Part shown: in pieces, positions 18,439 to 25,427 of the stretch
Position numbering within the stretch: the stretch's first letter is position 1
Layout: the number at the start of each line of letters is the position of its first letter
Notes under the pieces: generated by a model
Told to the model about the DNA's origin: nothing
Database searches by the model: none
Seen by the model: the letters and a program-made list of their open reading frames with translations, nothing else
DNA from: G963662985 sp963662985
GTDB lineage: Bacteria > Chloroflexota > Anaerolineae > Anaerolineales > UBA11579
Direction of reading: 5' to 3'
DNA: 64,000 bases
Assembly: GCA_963662985.1 (NCBI GenBank)
Contig: OY760067.1
Span: 186,001 to 250,000, forward strand
Translations under genes and position numbers: made by a program

Positions 18439-19646
18439 TGGAAAATAAAAAATCAATTTTCTCAAAACTATTTAAAGAACATCATTATATTGAAGCAGGA
18501 AATTATCAATCAACAAGAAAAACACACGATAATCTTAATTATCGTTTGCATTTACGTGTTGAAAATGATGGGACTGGATTGTTAATCGTCAATGCTTCAA
18601 CAGTTTTACATTTAAACGAGACCGCAACCGAATATGCCTTTTATTTAGTTGATGGTTTATCTGAAAATGAGATTGCTACAAAAATCTCAAATAGATATAG
18701 AGGAATTAATAAAACTGCTGCATTAGATGATTATATTACTTTTAGATCAAATATAGAAAATCTATTGTTTGAAGAAGATCTAGATCCAGTTCAATTTATG
18801 GGTATTGAAGAAGCTGAAAATGGTAATAATCTATCTGCTCCTTTTAGAATCGATTGTGCAGTTACTTATGCAACTTCAACATCAGTTGATGATCCAAGAA
18901 TTCCTCATAACCGAGTCAGCCAATACTTAACAACAGATGAATGGAAAATAATTTTTTCAAAGGCTTCAGTAAACGGAATTCCACATGTAATATTTACTGG
19001 GGGAGAGCCTACTCAAAGAGAAGATCTTATTGAACTTTTACAACATTGTGAAGATCTTGGTCTTGTTACTGGTTTATTAACTGATGGGAAAAAACTAGCA
19101 GATTCTGAATATCTACATAAAATCTTAGATGCTGGTTTGGATCATACAATGATTATTTTGCAACCAGATGATGAAGAATCTTGGGAATCTCTTTCTGCTT
19201 TTGCCTATTGGAAAGAAGCTCTCGATGAAGATATTTTCATTGCTGTTCATTTAACTATTACTGAAGAAAATAAAGATGATATTGATAAGTTGATTAGCAG
19301 AATTGCAAAAGCTGGTGTACATGCAATATCATTAAGTGCTGACTCCCCCTCTCTAGAAAATATCCTAAAAGAAGCTGAGGATTATGTTTTTTATCAGGGT
19401 ATTGAACTTGTTACAGATTTACCAGTGCCATTTAGTCCATTAAATCCTGTTTCTTTAGAATCAAGTAAATACTATAGTTTTATTGAAAAAGAATTTTCTG
19501 AGACAGAAAATACTAAAAAAGAAAAATCTGTGAAAACACTTTATATTGAACCTGATGGTGATGTTACTAAGAGTCAAATTGATGAAGAAGTTTTTGGGAA
19601 TTTCTTATCAGAACCGTTTGATGCCATTTGGAATAAAATAAAATAA
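18438..19646 (+). CDS. Radical-SAM-like protein with an RRE-like N-terminus and no cluster cysteines
   Basis: 402 residues. The start at 18438 follows AGGAGGAGG and overlaps the previous stop by one base. Residues 1-115 look like a PqqD/RRE peptide-recognition domain (STVLHLNETATEYAFYLVDG, then LSENEIATKI). A radical SAM barrel follows: FTGGEPTQREDLIELL near 187 and DAGLDHTMIILQ near 232 match the family. The cluster loop should read TYxCNxxCxxC after 'AVTY' but reads CAVTYATSTSVDD (Cys140 precedes the motif), so all three cluster cysteines are absent. Only two cysteines are evident in the whole chain and there is no SPASM domain. It is either a non-catalytic binding protein or a decayed enzyme; the tight coupling with the Cys-Ala protein favours a shared function. 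Confidence 0.75.
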   Translation: MENKKSIFSKLFKEHHYIEAGNYQSTRKTHDNLNYRLHLRVENDGTGLLIVNASTVLHLNETATEYAFYLVDGLSENEIATKISNRYRGINKTAALDDYITFRSNIENLLFEEDLDPVQFMGIEEAENGNNLSAPFRIDCAVTYATSTSVDDPRIPHNRVSQYLTTDEWKIIFSKASVNGIPHVIFTGGEPTQREDLIELLQHCEDLGLVTGLLTDGKKLADSEYLHKILDAGLDHTMIILQPDDEESWESLSAFAYWKEALDEDIFIAVHLTITEENKDDIDKLISRIAKAGVHAISLSADSPSLENILKEAEDYVFYQGIELVTDLPVPFSPLNPVSLESSKYYSFIEKEFSETENTKKEKSVKTLYIEPDGDVTKSQIDEEVFGNFLSEPFDAIWNKIK

Positions 19647-19654
19647 AAATTCAA

Positions 19655-19686
19655 AAAAAGCTAGCAATTGTGCTAGCTTTTTTTAT
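19655..19686. terminator. Bidirectional terminator
   Basis: AAAAAAGCTAGC and GCTAGCTTTTTT form a hairpin around AATTGT. It serves the unit ending at 19646 and the convergent kinase gene, whose last codons lie inside it. Confidence 0.85.
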
Positions 19687-20926
19687 TAGCTAATATTTCT
19701 GGATTTTTGGGTAACATTACTATAAAACGGCTTCCTCTTCCAAGTACACTTTGTACACTAATTTGCCCATGATGCATCTCAACTATGGATTTACAAATTG
19801 ATAAGCCAAGCCCCATCCCTCCTATGTTTCTGGTAAGATGAGAACTTACTTGGTAAAAACGATCAAAAATTTTATCAAGATCTTCTTCAGGAATACCAAT
19901 TCCACTATCTAAAATAGAAACAGTAAAGAAATCGTCATCTTCTTCTAAAATTACTTTTACCATACCATTTTGTTTATTAAATAATAGTGCGTTTCTAATT
20001 AAGTGATCCATAGCTGTTGTGAATTTTTCTTTATCTATATTTGCTTTTACATCATTTGGAGGAAATTTCATTGATATTTTTATATTATCATTATATGCAA
20101 GGAAAGAATTTGCTTTCACCACGTCTTCTAGAAGAAGATTTATTTTGGAATTTTTAAGATGAACTGTTGCTTGATCATTTTGAAAATTCTTTAATGTACG
20201 TGTATCTTCAATAATCTCTTTCAATCTAACTGCACTATTTAAAATAGCATCTACAAATTCTTTATTTTCTGATGAAACTAAATTTTGTAAATAAGTCGCA
20301 TATCCGATAATAACTCCAAGCGGTGTTCTTAATTCATGAGATGTAATTGCAATAAAAGCGGTTTTCATTTGTTCAAAGTTTGCAATATTATCTAAAGTTT
20401 GTTCCATATCTTGAAACAATTTTGCTTTAGAAATAATGATTGCAGCTTGTTGTGATATTATTTTTAACAATAATTGAGTTTCTTCATCTTTAGGGTCAAT
20501 TTCATTTTCAAATGTAGCAGCTATTACTCCCAATTTTTTGTTTTTTGGAGAGAGTATTTGAGTTGCAATAATTGACTTAACCCCTTCTGTGAGAATTAAT
20601 TGACCATCAATTTTTTGATTAAAATTCTCATTATTCTGAATATTAGTTATCGAAGAAATGCCATCATTAAAATATGCATTCCCAAAAAATGATTCGTCAA
20701 TTTCTATCATTTTCTCTTTATAAGATTCGTGAGAGCATATTGAATCTGATAAAATTCGCAATCCATTAATTACATAATCGTATAAAACAATCACAACTTG
20801 AGAAGCATGTAATATTTCTGCTGAAGTTTTTACTAATTGATTAAGAATTTGATCTGTTTCTTGATCTGAATTTATATTTTTCAAGTTTGAAAGTAGGAAT
20901 TGATATTTTTCTAATTGATTTTGCAT
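19673..20926 (-). CDS. Soluble GAF-domain sensor histidine kinase
   Basis: 417 residues with no membrane span. Residues 1-170 form a GAF-type sensor (SAEILHASQVVIVLYDYVI, later KLGVIAATFENEIDP). The kinase core has H-box FIAITSHELRTPLGV near 192-206, N-box DHLIRNALLFN near 307, G1 DSGIGIPEEDLDKIFDRFYQ near 333, and GGMGLGLSICKSIVEMHHGQ near 364. All catalytic boxes are intact. No response regulator lies next to it, so it is an orphan kinase. The ligand of the GAF domain cannot be inferred. Confidence 0.9.
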   Translation of the reverse strand: MQNQLEKYQFLLSNLKNINSDQETDQILNQLVKTSAEILHASQVVIVLYDYVINGLRILSDSICSHESYKEKMIEIDESFFGNAYFNDGISSITNIQNNENFNQKIDGQLILTEGVKSIIATQILSPKNKKLGVIAATFENEIDPKDEETQLLLKIISQQAAIIISKAKLFQDMEQTLDNIANFEQMKTAFIAITSHELRTPLGVIIGYATYLQNLVSSENKEFVDAILNSAVRLKEIIEDTRTLKNFQNDQATVHLKNSKINLLLEDVVKANSFLAYNDNIKISMKFPPNDVKANIDKEKFTTAMDHLIRNALLFNKQNGMVKVILEEDDDFFTVSILDSGIGIPEEDLDKIFDRFYQVSSHLTRNIGGMGLGLSICKSIVEMHHGQISVQSVLGRGSRFIVMLPKNPEILANKKS

Positions 20927-21026
20927 TGATTCTGCTCTCTTTTAATTAGGTATTTGAAAGTATTACCAATATATCTTAATCTTATTTAGTTTTCAATAAA
21001 TTGATTTATTTGATTAGATTTCGACC

Positions 21027-21055
21027 TTGACATTGCGCATATTAGAACATATAAT
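21027..21055 (+). promoter_or_regulatory. Promoter of rpmF
   Basis: TTGACA at 21027-21032, a 17-base spacer and TATAAT at 21050-21055, both perfect. It fits strong expression of a ribosomal protein gene. Confidence 0.85.
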
Positions 21056-21092
21056 TCTTTTTTGGTCGTAAAGATTTAAGGAGTAATATAAA

Positions 21093-21278
21093 ATGACACC
21101 ACTTCCAAAAAGAAAAGTATCTAAAGGTCGACGAGATCGACGACGCGCTCATGATTTTTTGACTGCTAGCTCACTTGTGCAATGCACAAATTGTGGCGAA
21201 ATGCGAAAGCCACATCACGCATGCCCTAGCTGCGGACATTATAAAGGTCGCGAAGTTATCGAAGTAAAAGATAATTAG
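21093..21278 (+). CDS. rpmF: 50S ribosomal protein L32
   Basis: 61 residues, normal for L32. The N-terminus PKRKVSKGRRDRRRAHD is the family signature. The zinc-ribbon form is present with CTNCGEM and CPSCGHYKG (residues about 33-51), so this is the zinc-binding (C+) version rather than a cysteine-free paralogue. AAGGAG precedes the ATG. It has its own promoter and terminator. Confidence 0.96.
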   Translation: MTPLPKRKVSKGRRDRRRAHDFLTASSLVQCTNCGEMRKPHHACPSCGHYKGREVIEVKDN

Positions 21279-21287
21279 TAAAGAATT

Positions 21288-21312
21288 GGGCTGATCACAG
21301 CCCTTTTTCTTT
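21288..21312 (+). terminator. Terminator after rpmF
   Basis: GGGCTG ATCA CAGCCC hairpin followed by TTTTTCTTTCT. Confidence 0.8.
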
Positions 21313-21413
21313 CTAAATTTTCTTAAACGCAACTTACCTATTTTTCTTGTGTTTAACTATAATAAGGCATGAAAAGCTTTATGTTATAATAATGGAAAAT
21401 AATGGAGGAATCG

Positions 21414-21782
21414 ATGAGCGAACAACTCAATTCTGATGGTATGACTACAATGGCCCCGGATGTATTAATGACTATTGCTCAATTAACTACTTTGAAAATT
21501 GATGGTGTTAATTCTTTGACCAGTGCTCCTGTTACTTGGACTCGTCTTTTGCAACCTACTCACTATAAAGATGGTGTGCTTATAATGATTAATGAAGATA
21601 CAATTGTTTTAGATCTTTTTTTGAATTTAAATGCAGGTGTAGATATTAAGAAAACTTCTCTTGATATTCAAAAGAAAGTTTCACGCGAAATCCATGAAAT
21701 TACTGGTATTTATGTAAAAGAAGTAAATATTCATGTCGAAGATGTTATTTATCCAAATTTAGAAACCATAGAAACTAAATAA
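21414..21782 (+). CDS. Asp23/Gls24 family protein
   Basis: 122 residues. The ATG at 21414 is used because GGAGG lies just before it; the ATG at 21402 would overlap that site. The pattern APDVLMTIAQLTTLKIDGVN, then GVLIMINEDTIVLDLFLNL and REIHEITGIYVKEVNIHVEDV, is the Asp23 fold. In Gram-positive bacteria such proteins are linked to envelope stress; the exact role here is unknown. It is seven bases upstream of nusB, a pairing often seen. A TATAAT at about 21384 is the probable -10 box. Confidence 0.88.
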   Translation: MSEQLNSDGMTTMAPDVLMTIAQLTTLKIDGVNSLTSAPVTWTRLLQPTHYKDGVLIMINEDTIVLDLFLNLNAGVDIKKTSLDIQKKVSREIHEITGIYVKEVNIHVEDVIYPNLETIETK

Positions 21783-21788
21783 TTATCA

Positions 21789-22202
21789 ATGAAACCAAGA
21801 ACTAAAGCTCGGGCAGTTGCTTTGCAAGCCCTTTATGAACTAGACTTGACTGATCATCCTATTGGTGAAGTAATTACAATTTGTCTTCGTGCGGGAAAAT
21901 TGGATGATGAAAAATTAGATAATTTTAGCCGAGAGATTGTTGTTGGTGTTCAGCCAATTAAACATCAATTAGATGAATTGATTGCCAAACATGCCCCTGA
22001 TTGGCCAATCGACCAAATTTCGGTTATTGATCGAAATATTTTACGAATAGCTATGTGGGAATTTTCAATTTCTAAAGAAACCCCCGTTAAAGTTGCAATT
22101 AATGAGGCTGTTGAATTAGCAAAAAAATTCGGATCTGATAGTTCCCCTAGATTCATCAACGGCGTTCTGGGAAGTATTGTTGAAAGTAGTAGTGTAAATT
22201 AA
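21789..22202 (+). CDS. nusB: Transcription antitermination factor NusB
   Basis: 137 residues, normal for NusB. Recognisable parts are the N-terminal RTKARAVALQALYELDL, the central DWPIDQISVIDRNILRIAMWE, and the C-terminal KVAINEAVELAKKFGSDSSP with RFINGVLGSI. It binds the boxA RNA together with S10 and supports rRNA transcription. It is co-transcribed with the Asp23 gene. Confidence 0.96.
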   Translation: MKPRTKARAVALQALYELDLTDHPIGEVITICLRAGKLDDEKLDNFSREIVVGVQPIKHQLDELIAKHAPDWPIDQISVIDRNILRIAMWEFSISKETPVKVAINEAVELAKKFGSDSSPRFINGVLGSIVESSSVN

Positions 22203-22228
22203 TTTAGTAAAATCTACATTCATAAAAA

Positions 22229-22260
22229 TAAAAAGAGTGAAAATTCACTCTTTTTATTTT
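22229..22260. terminator. Bidirectional terminator after nusB
   Basis: AAAAAGAGTGAA / TTCACTCTTTTT stem followed by ATTTT on the plus strand and an A/T-rich run on the minus strand. It also ends the convergent prepilin peptidase gene. Confidence 0.8.
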
Positions 22261-23018
22261 ACAAAAAACCTAAATATATATAACATAAATATTATTGAAA
22301 TTATTATGTAAGGTCCGTACGCAATAGCTGTAAATGCAGAATTCTTTTTCTTTATCGCATTTATTATTATAATTATGAGGCTAACTAAACCTCCTAATAA
22401 AATAGTAATTATAAATCCTGCAAAAAATGAAGGAAATCCAAGAGATAAACCTAATAATGCAGCTAGATACACATCTCCTAATCCTAATGCTATTACATCA
22501 TTATCTTCAGGAATTTTATTAGTTTTTACCATAATCTTTACCATGAGTTTACCTAAATAATACAAAACAAACATGATTGCTGTGGATAAAAGACCACCTA
22601 TCAATGCAGATTTCCATCCCCAGATAACTGTTCCAACTGATCCAAAAATTAGTACTCCTATCAAAGTTATAGCAACATCCTTAGTTTCATAATCCATAAT
22701 CAGTACAAAAGCTGCGTACATAAACAATAGTAAAGAGAGAACAAAAGGAACTGATGAGATTTTATTATGCCAAATAAATAGCGTTATTGCGATAAATGAT
22801 ATTTCTGTAATTATTGTTCTGGTTCGACGAGAACTGCCGCAATTTTTACATTTTCTTGGTGCTACAAAGTAATTAAAAAATGGTTGTGTTTCTTTACACT
22901 TCCAACAAAACGGTTTGCTGATTTTATTTTTTTCTGAAAAATTATCCACAGCATAATTAACTATCATTCCTGCTAATAAGCCAAGTAATGTGATGCCTAT
23001 ATTAATAAAAATATTCAT
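22254..23018 (-). CDS. Prepilin peptidase (A24 family)
   Basis: About 254 residues with seven or so membrane spans. It cleaves leader peptides of type IV prepilins. The N-terminal zinc site has CWKC and CKNC (residues about 38-62). The first catalytic Asp is in LIMDYETKDVAI, and the GxGD-type motif is ALGLGDVYLAALLG near residue 178. The start is uncertain: an ATG at 23042 has no ribosome-binding site, whereas the ATG at 23018 follows GGGAAA and a GGAG further up, so I chose it. The TadE proteins at 56.7 kb show that a pilus system exists. Confidence 0.85.
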   Translation of the reverse strand: MNIFINIGITLLGLLAGMIVNYAVDNFSEKNKISKPFCWKCKETQPFFNYFVAPRKCKNCGSSRRTRTIITEISFIAITLFIWHNKISSVPFVLSLLLFMYAAFVLIMDYETKDVAITLIGVLIFGSVGTVIWGWKSALIGGLLSTAIMFVLYYLGKLMVKIMVKTNKIPEDNDVIALGLGDVYLAALLGLSLGFPSFFAGFIITILLGGLVSLIIIIINAIKKKNSAFTAIAYGPYIIISIIFMLYIFRFFVK

Positions 23019-23107
23019 TTTCCCATGACTCCATAATTTCATTTATAATACTAACGATATTATATCAGTTTCTCATACTACAAACTATTTCAAGGAGTTG
23101 TCGCTTT

Positions 23108-24397
23108 ATGAGTGAATTTGTGATCAATGGCCAGGTTCCTTTGCGTGGCGAAATCATCCCATCAGGCAATAAGAATGCCGTTTTACCTATGATGGCTGCA
23201 TGTCTTTTGACTGACGAACCAATGATCTTGCGAAATGTACCTGATATTCGTGATGTTCAAAATATGAAATCTTTACTTGAAAGTTTAGGCGTAAAATTTG
23301 AAAAGATAGATGATGGCGTTTGGAAAATTCAGGCTGATGAAGTTCATCCTAGAGAATTAGATCCTGATATTTGTAGGAAAATTCGTACATCAATTCTTAT
23401 TGCTGGTCCAATTACTTCTCGTTTTGGAAAATTGATCTTACCACCACCAGGTGGTGATGTAATTGGCCGACGACGCGTGGACACACATATTTTTGCACTA
23501 AAAGCTTTAGGTGCTGAAGCTGCTTATATGGCTGAAGATAAAGTTTTCAAATTCAAAAGCAAGGGACGATTAAAAGGCGCAACAATTCTTTTAGATGAAG
23601 CAAGTGTAACTGGTACCGAAAATGCAATAATGGCAGCTGTTTTAGCTGAAGGTGAAACAGTGATACGTAATGCAGCATCTGAACCCCATGTTCAAGAATT
23701 ATGCCGAATGTTAAATAAAATGGGCGCTAAAATCCGCCATATAGGTTCTAATATTTTAAAAATAGAAGGTGTTGAAGAACTACATGGTGCAGAATTTATT
23801 GTTGGCCCTGATTATCTAGAGGTAATTAGTTATGTGGGAGCCGCTGTTGTTACCAACGGTTCAATTCGAATCAAAAATGCTGGAATTGAATATTATGATA
23901 TGATCCGCTTGGGATTCAATCGTATTGGAGTTGATTGGTATTATGAAAATGATGATTTAGTCGTTCCTGAAAAGCAAAAAATGAGAATTGTTCCTGACCT
24001 TGGAGATGCTATTCCTAAAATCGGCGTAATGCCATGGCCTGCATTCCCTACCGATCTAATGTCTATTGCAATTGTTGTAGCAACTCAATCCAGCGGTAGT
24101 ATCTTGTTTCATGATTGGATGTATCCAGGACGTATGTATTTTACTGATAAATTAACTGGGATGGGCGCACAGATTGTGCTTTGTGATCCACATCGTGTAA
24201 TCGTACAAGGTCCAAGTAAACTTTATGGAGAAAAACTTGATAGTCCCGATATTCGCGCAGGAATGGCTTTGGTCTTAGCTGCATTGGCAGCAAAAGGCGA
24301 ATCTGTGATTCGAAATATTAATCAAATTGAACGTGGTTATTCTGCTATTGAGCAAAAACTAAAATCTTTAGGCGCTAATATTAGTAGAATCAATTAG
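23108..24397 (+). CDS. murA: UDP-N-acetylglucosamine 1-carboxyvinyltransferase, Asp variant
   Basis: 429 residues, full length. It performs the first committed step of peptidoglycan synthesis, transferring enolpyruvate from PEP to UDP-GlcNAc. GNKNAVLP (Lys22) and KIRTSILIAGP are conserved. The catalytic loop that normally reads PGGCxIGxRPVDLH here reads PGGDVIGRRRVDTH, placing Asp at residue 117 where Cys115 of E. coli sits. Cys-to-Asp forms are known in fosfomycin-resistant organisms such as Mycobacterium and Chlamydia. The rest is intact, so it should be active. CAAGGAG precedes the ATG. A typical MurA paralogue cannot be excluded elsewhere in the genome. Confidence 0.94.
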   Translation: MSEFVINGQVPLRGEIIPSGNKNAVLPMMAACLLTDEPMILRNVPDIRDVQNMKSLLESLGVKFEKIDDGVWKIQADEVHPRELDPDICRKIRTSILIAGPITSRFGKLILPPPGGDVIGRRRVDTHIFALKALGAEAAYMAEDKVFKFKSKGRLKGATILLDEASVTGTENAIMAAVLAEGETVIRNAASEPHVQELCRMLNKMGAKIRHIGSNILKIEGVEELHGAEFIVGPDYLEVISYVGAAVVTNGSIRIKNAGIEYYDMIRLGFNRIGVDWYYENDDLVVPEKQKMRIVPDLGDAIPKIGVMPWPAFPTDLMSIAIVVATQSSGSILFHDWMYPGRMYFTDKLTGMGAQIVLCDPHRVIVQGPSKLYGEKLDSPDIRAGMALVLAALAAKGESVIRNINQIERGYSAIEQKLKSLGANISRIN

Positions 24398-24407
24398 TCA
24401 AAATCTC

Positions 24408-24444
24408 AAATAACCCGCTAAATTAATTAGCGGGTTATTTTTAA
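24408..24444. terminator. Bidirectional terminator after murA
   Basis: AATAACCCGCTAA / TTAGCGGGTTATT is a 13-base perfect stem with a T run. It also lies downstream of the convergent HTH gene. Confidence 0.85.
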
Positions 24445-24454
24445 TAAACAATAA

Positions 24455-24880
24455 TTATAAGGCATATGATGGTATATAAGGTGCTTGGTGTGTAAGAATC
24501 AACACATGTGATGCACTATCTGCAAGTATATCCTTTGCTATTATAGAAATAGGTGCATATCTTTCTGGTTCTAGAACTGCAAGGATGTCTTGTGCAAAAT
24601 CTTTGCACCAACAAGCATCTGCATTTTTCAGTAATTGTCGCATCCAATAATTATTAGGAAGGTGTTTGCGATCCTCCCAATTTTTTATGCTTTGGTGAGA
24701 AATATTGCCACCGATTGGATTTAAGATATTATTAAGGGCATCAGCAAGCTTTCTAAGAGAGATCGGATGGTTTTTCTCTCCTAGGATAAGTCTATATTGA
24801 TATACAATCTTAGATACCGCATATTTCTCTGGTAAGGTTGTTTTGATAAACTCTTTTTTATTAAGACTATTTGTATTCAT
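24455..24880 (-). CDS. Helix-turn-helix regulator-like protein
   Basis: 141 residues. The ATG at 24880 follows GAAGGAG; a TTG further up lies before that site. Residues about 22-80 fit a Cro/XRE-type HTH: VYQYRLILGEKNHPISLRKL, then ADALNNIL, then ISHQSIKNWEDRKHLPNNYW, where SHQSIKNWE is the recognition-helix region. The C-terminal half (DILAVLEPERYAPISIIAKD) is unfamiliar. It is transcribed from a strong promoter with a palindromic operator on the start site, which could be its own target or a LexA box. Similar regulators occur in mobile elements, but no other phage genes are nearby. Confidence 0.6.
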   Translation of the reverse strand: MNTNSLNKKEFIKTTLPEKYAVSKIVYQYRLILGEKNHPISLRKLADALNNILNPIGGNISHQSIKNWEDRKHLPNNYWMRQLLKNADACWCKDFAQDILAVLEPERYAPISIIAKDILADSASHVLILTHQAPYIPSYAL

Positions 24881-24901
24881 TTCTTTTACTCCTTCAAACA
24901 A

Positions 24902-24944
24902 AGAACATATGTTCTATTATAAAGGAATTGAATCTGAAAATCAA
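24902..24944 (-). promoter_or_regulatory. Promoter with LexA-box-like operator at the start site
   Basis: On the minus strand: TTGATT (24944-24939), a 17-base spacer, TATAAT (24921-24916), then directly the 14-base perfect palindrome AGAACATATGTTCT (24915-24902). The core GAACATATGTTC fits the GAAC-N4-GTTC LexA box of Gram-positive-type SOS systems. It covers the expected transcription start, so a bound repressor would block initiation. Confidence 0.7.
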
Positions 24945-24972
24945 GTAGTTTACAATTTTTTTAAAAGTATTT

Positions 24973-25347
24973 ATGGATAATAATAAAAAAAAGATACTTA
25001 TCTTCTTTACATTAATAATACTATTTGCATTCGCTCTCTATATAACATTTACGCTTCTTTCTTTAAAAAGTAATGAGAGAGTTCAGAATAGTGATGTAAT
25101 CCCTTCTCAAGCATTGCTAGAGGCTCCTAAGTATGATGGAGTTTATTTAGTCAATCATGAGATTGCTATGGGAAAATGGATGTCTCAAAAAGATTATAGT
25201 GATGCTTGTTATTGGGTACGTCGAAAATATGATGCAATTGTACGCGGTGAATTTTATGGTTCCTCCGGCGGAGTGATGGAAATCGTTGAAGGAGATTATG
25301 AAGTAGAAATGCGTGGATGTGGAGAATGGTTTTATTTGGGGAAATAA
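24973..25347 (+). CDS. Membrane-anchored surface protein of unknown function
   Basis: 124 residues. Residues 8-30 (ILIFFTLIILFAFALYITF) are a signal anchor. The outer part has YDGVYLVNHEIAMGKWMS, CYWVRRKYDAIVRGEFYG, IVEGDYEVEMRGCGEWFYLG. This order (YLVG-like, CYW.R, CGEW ending) matches a small beta domain that I know from many actinobacterial and chloroflexal lipoproteins, always of unknown function. The two Cys (in CYW and RGC) could form a disulfide. No clear ribosome-binding site precedes the ATG. Confidence 0.6.
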   Translation: MDNNKKKILIFFTLIILFAFALYITFTLLSLKSNERVQNSDVIPSQALLEAPKYDGVYLVNHEIAMGKWMSQKDYSDACYWVRRKYDAIVRGEFYGSSGGVMEIVEGDYEVEMRGCGEWFYLGK

Positions 25348-25427
25348 AAGCATAGCTCTTTTTTGATATTAGGCATAAATATTGCGTCATATAAATTGAA
25401 TTATCAGTTAGAAAAAGTGAGACAATT

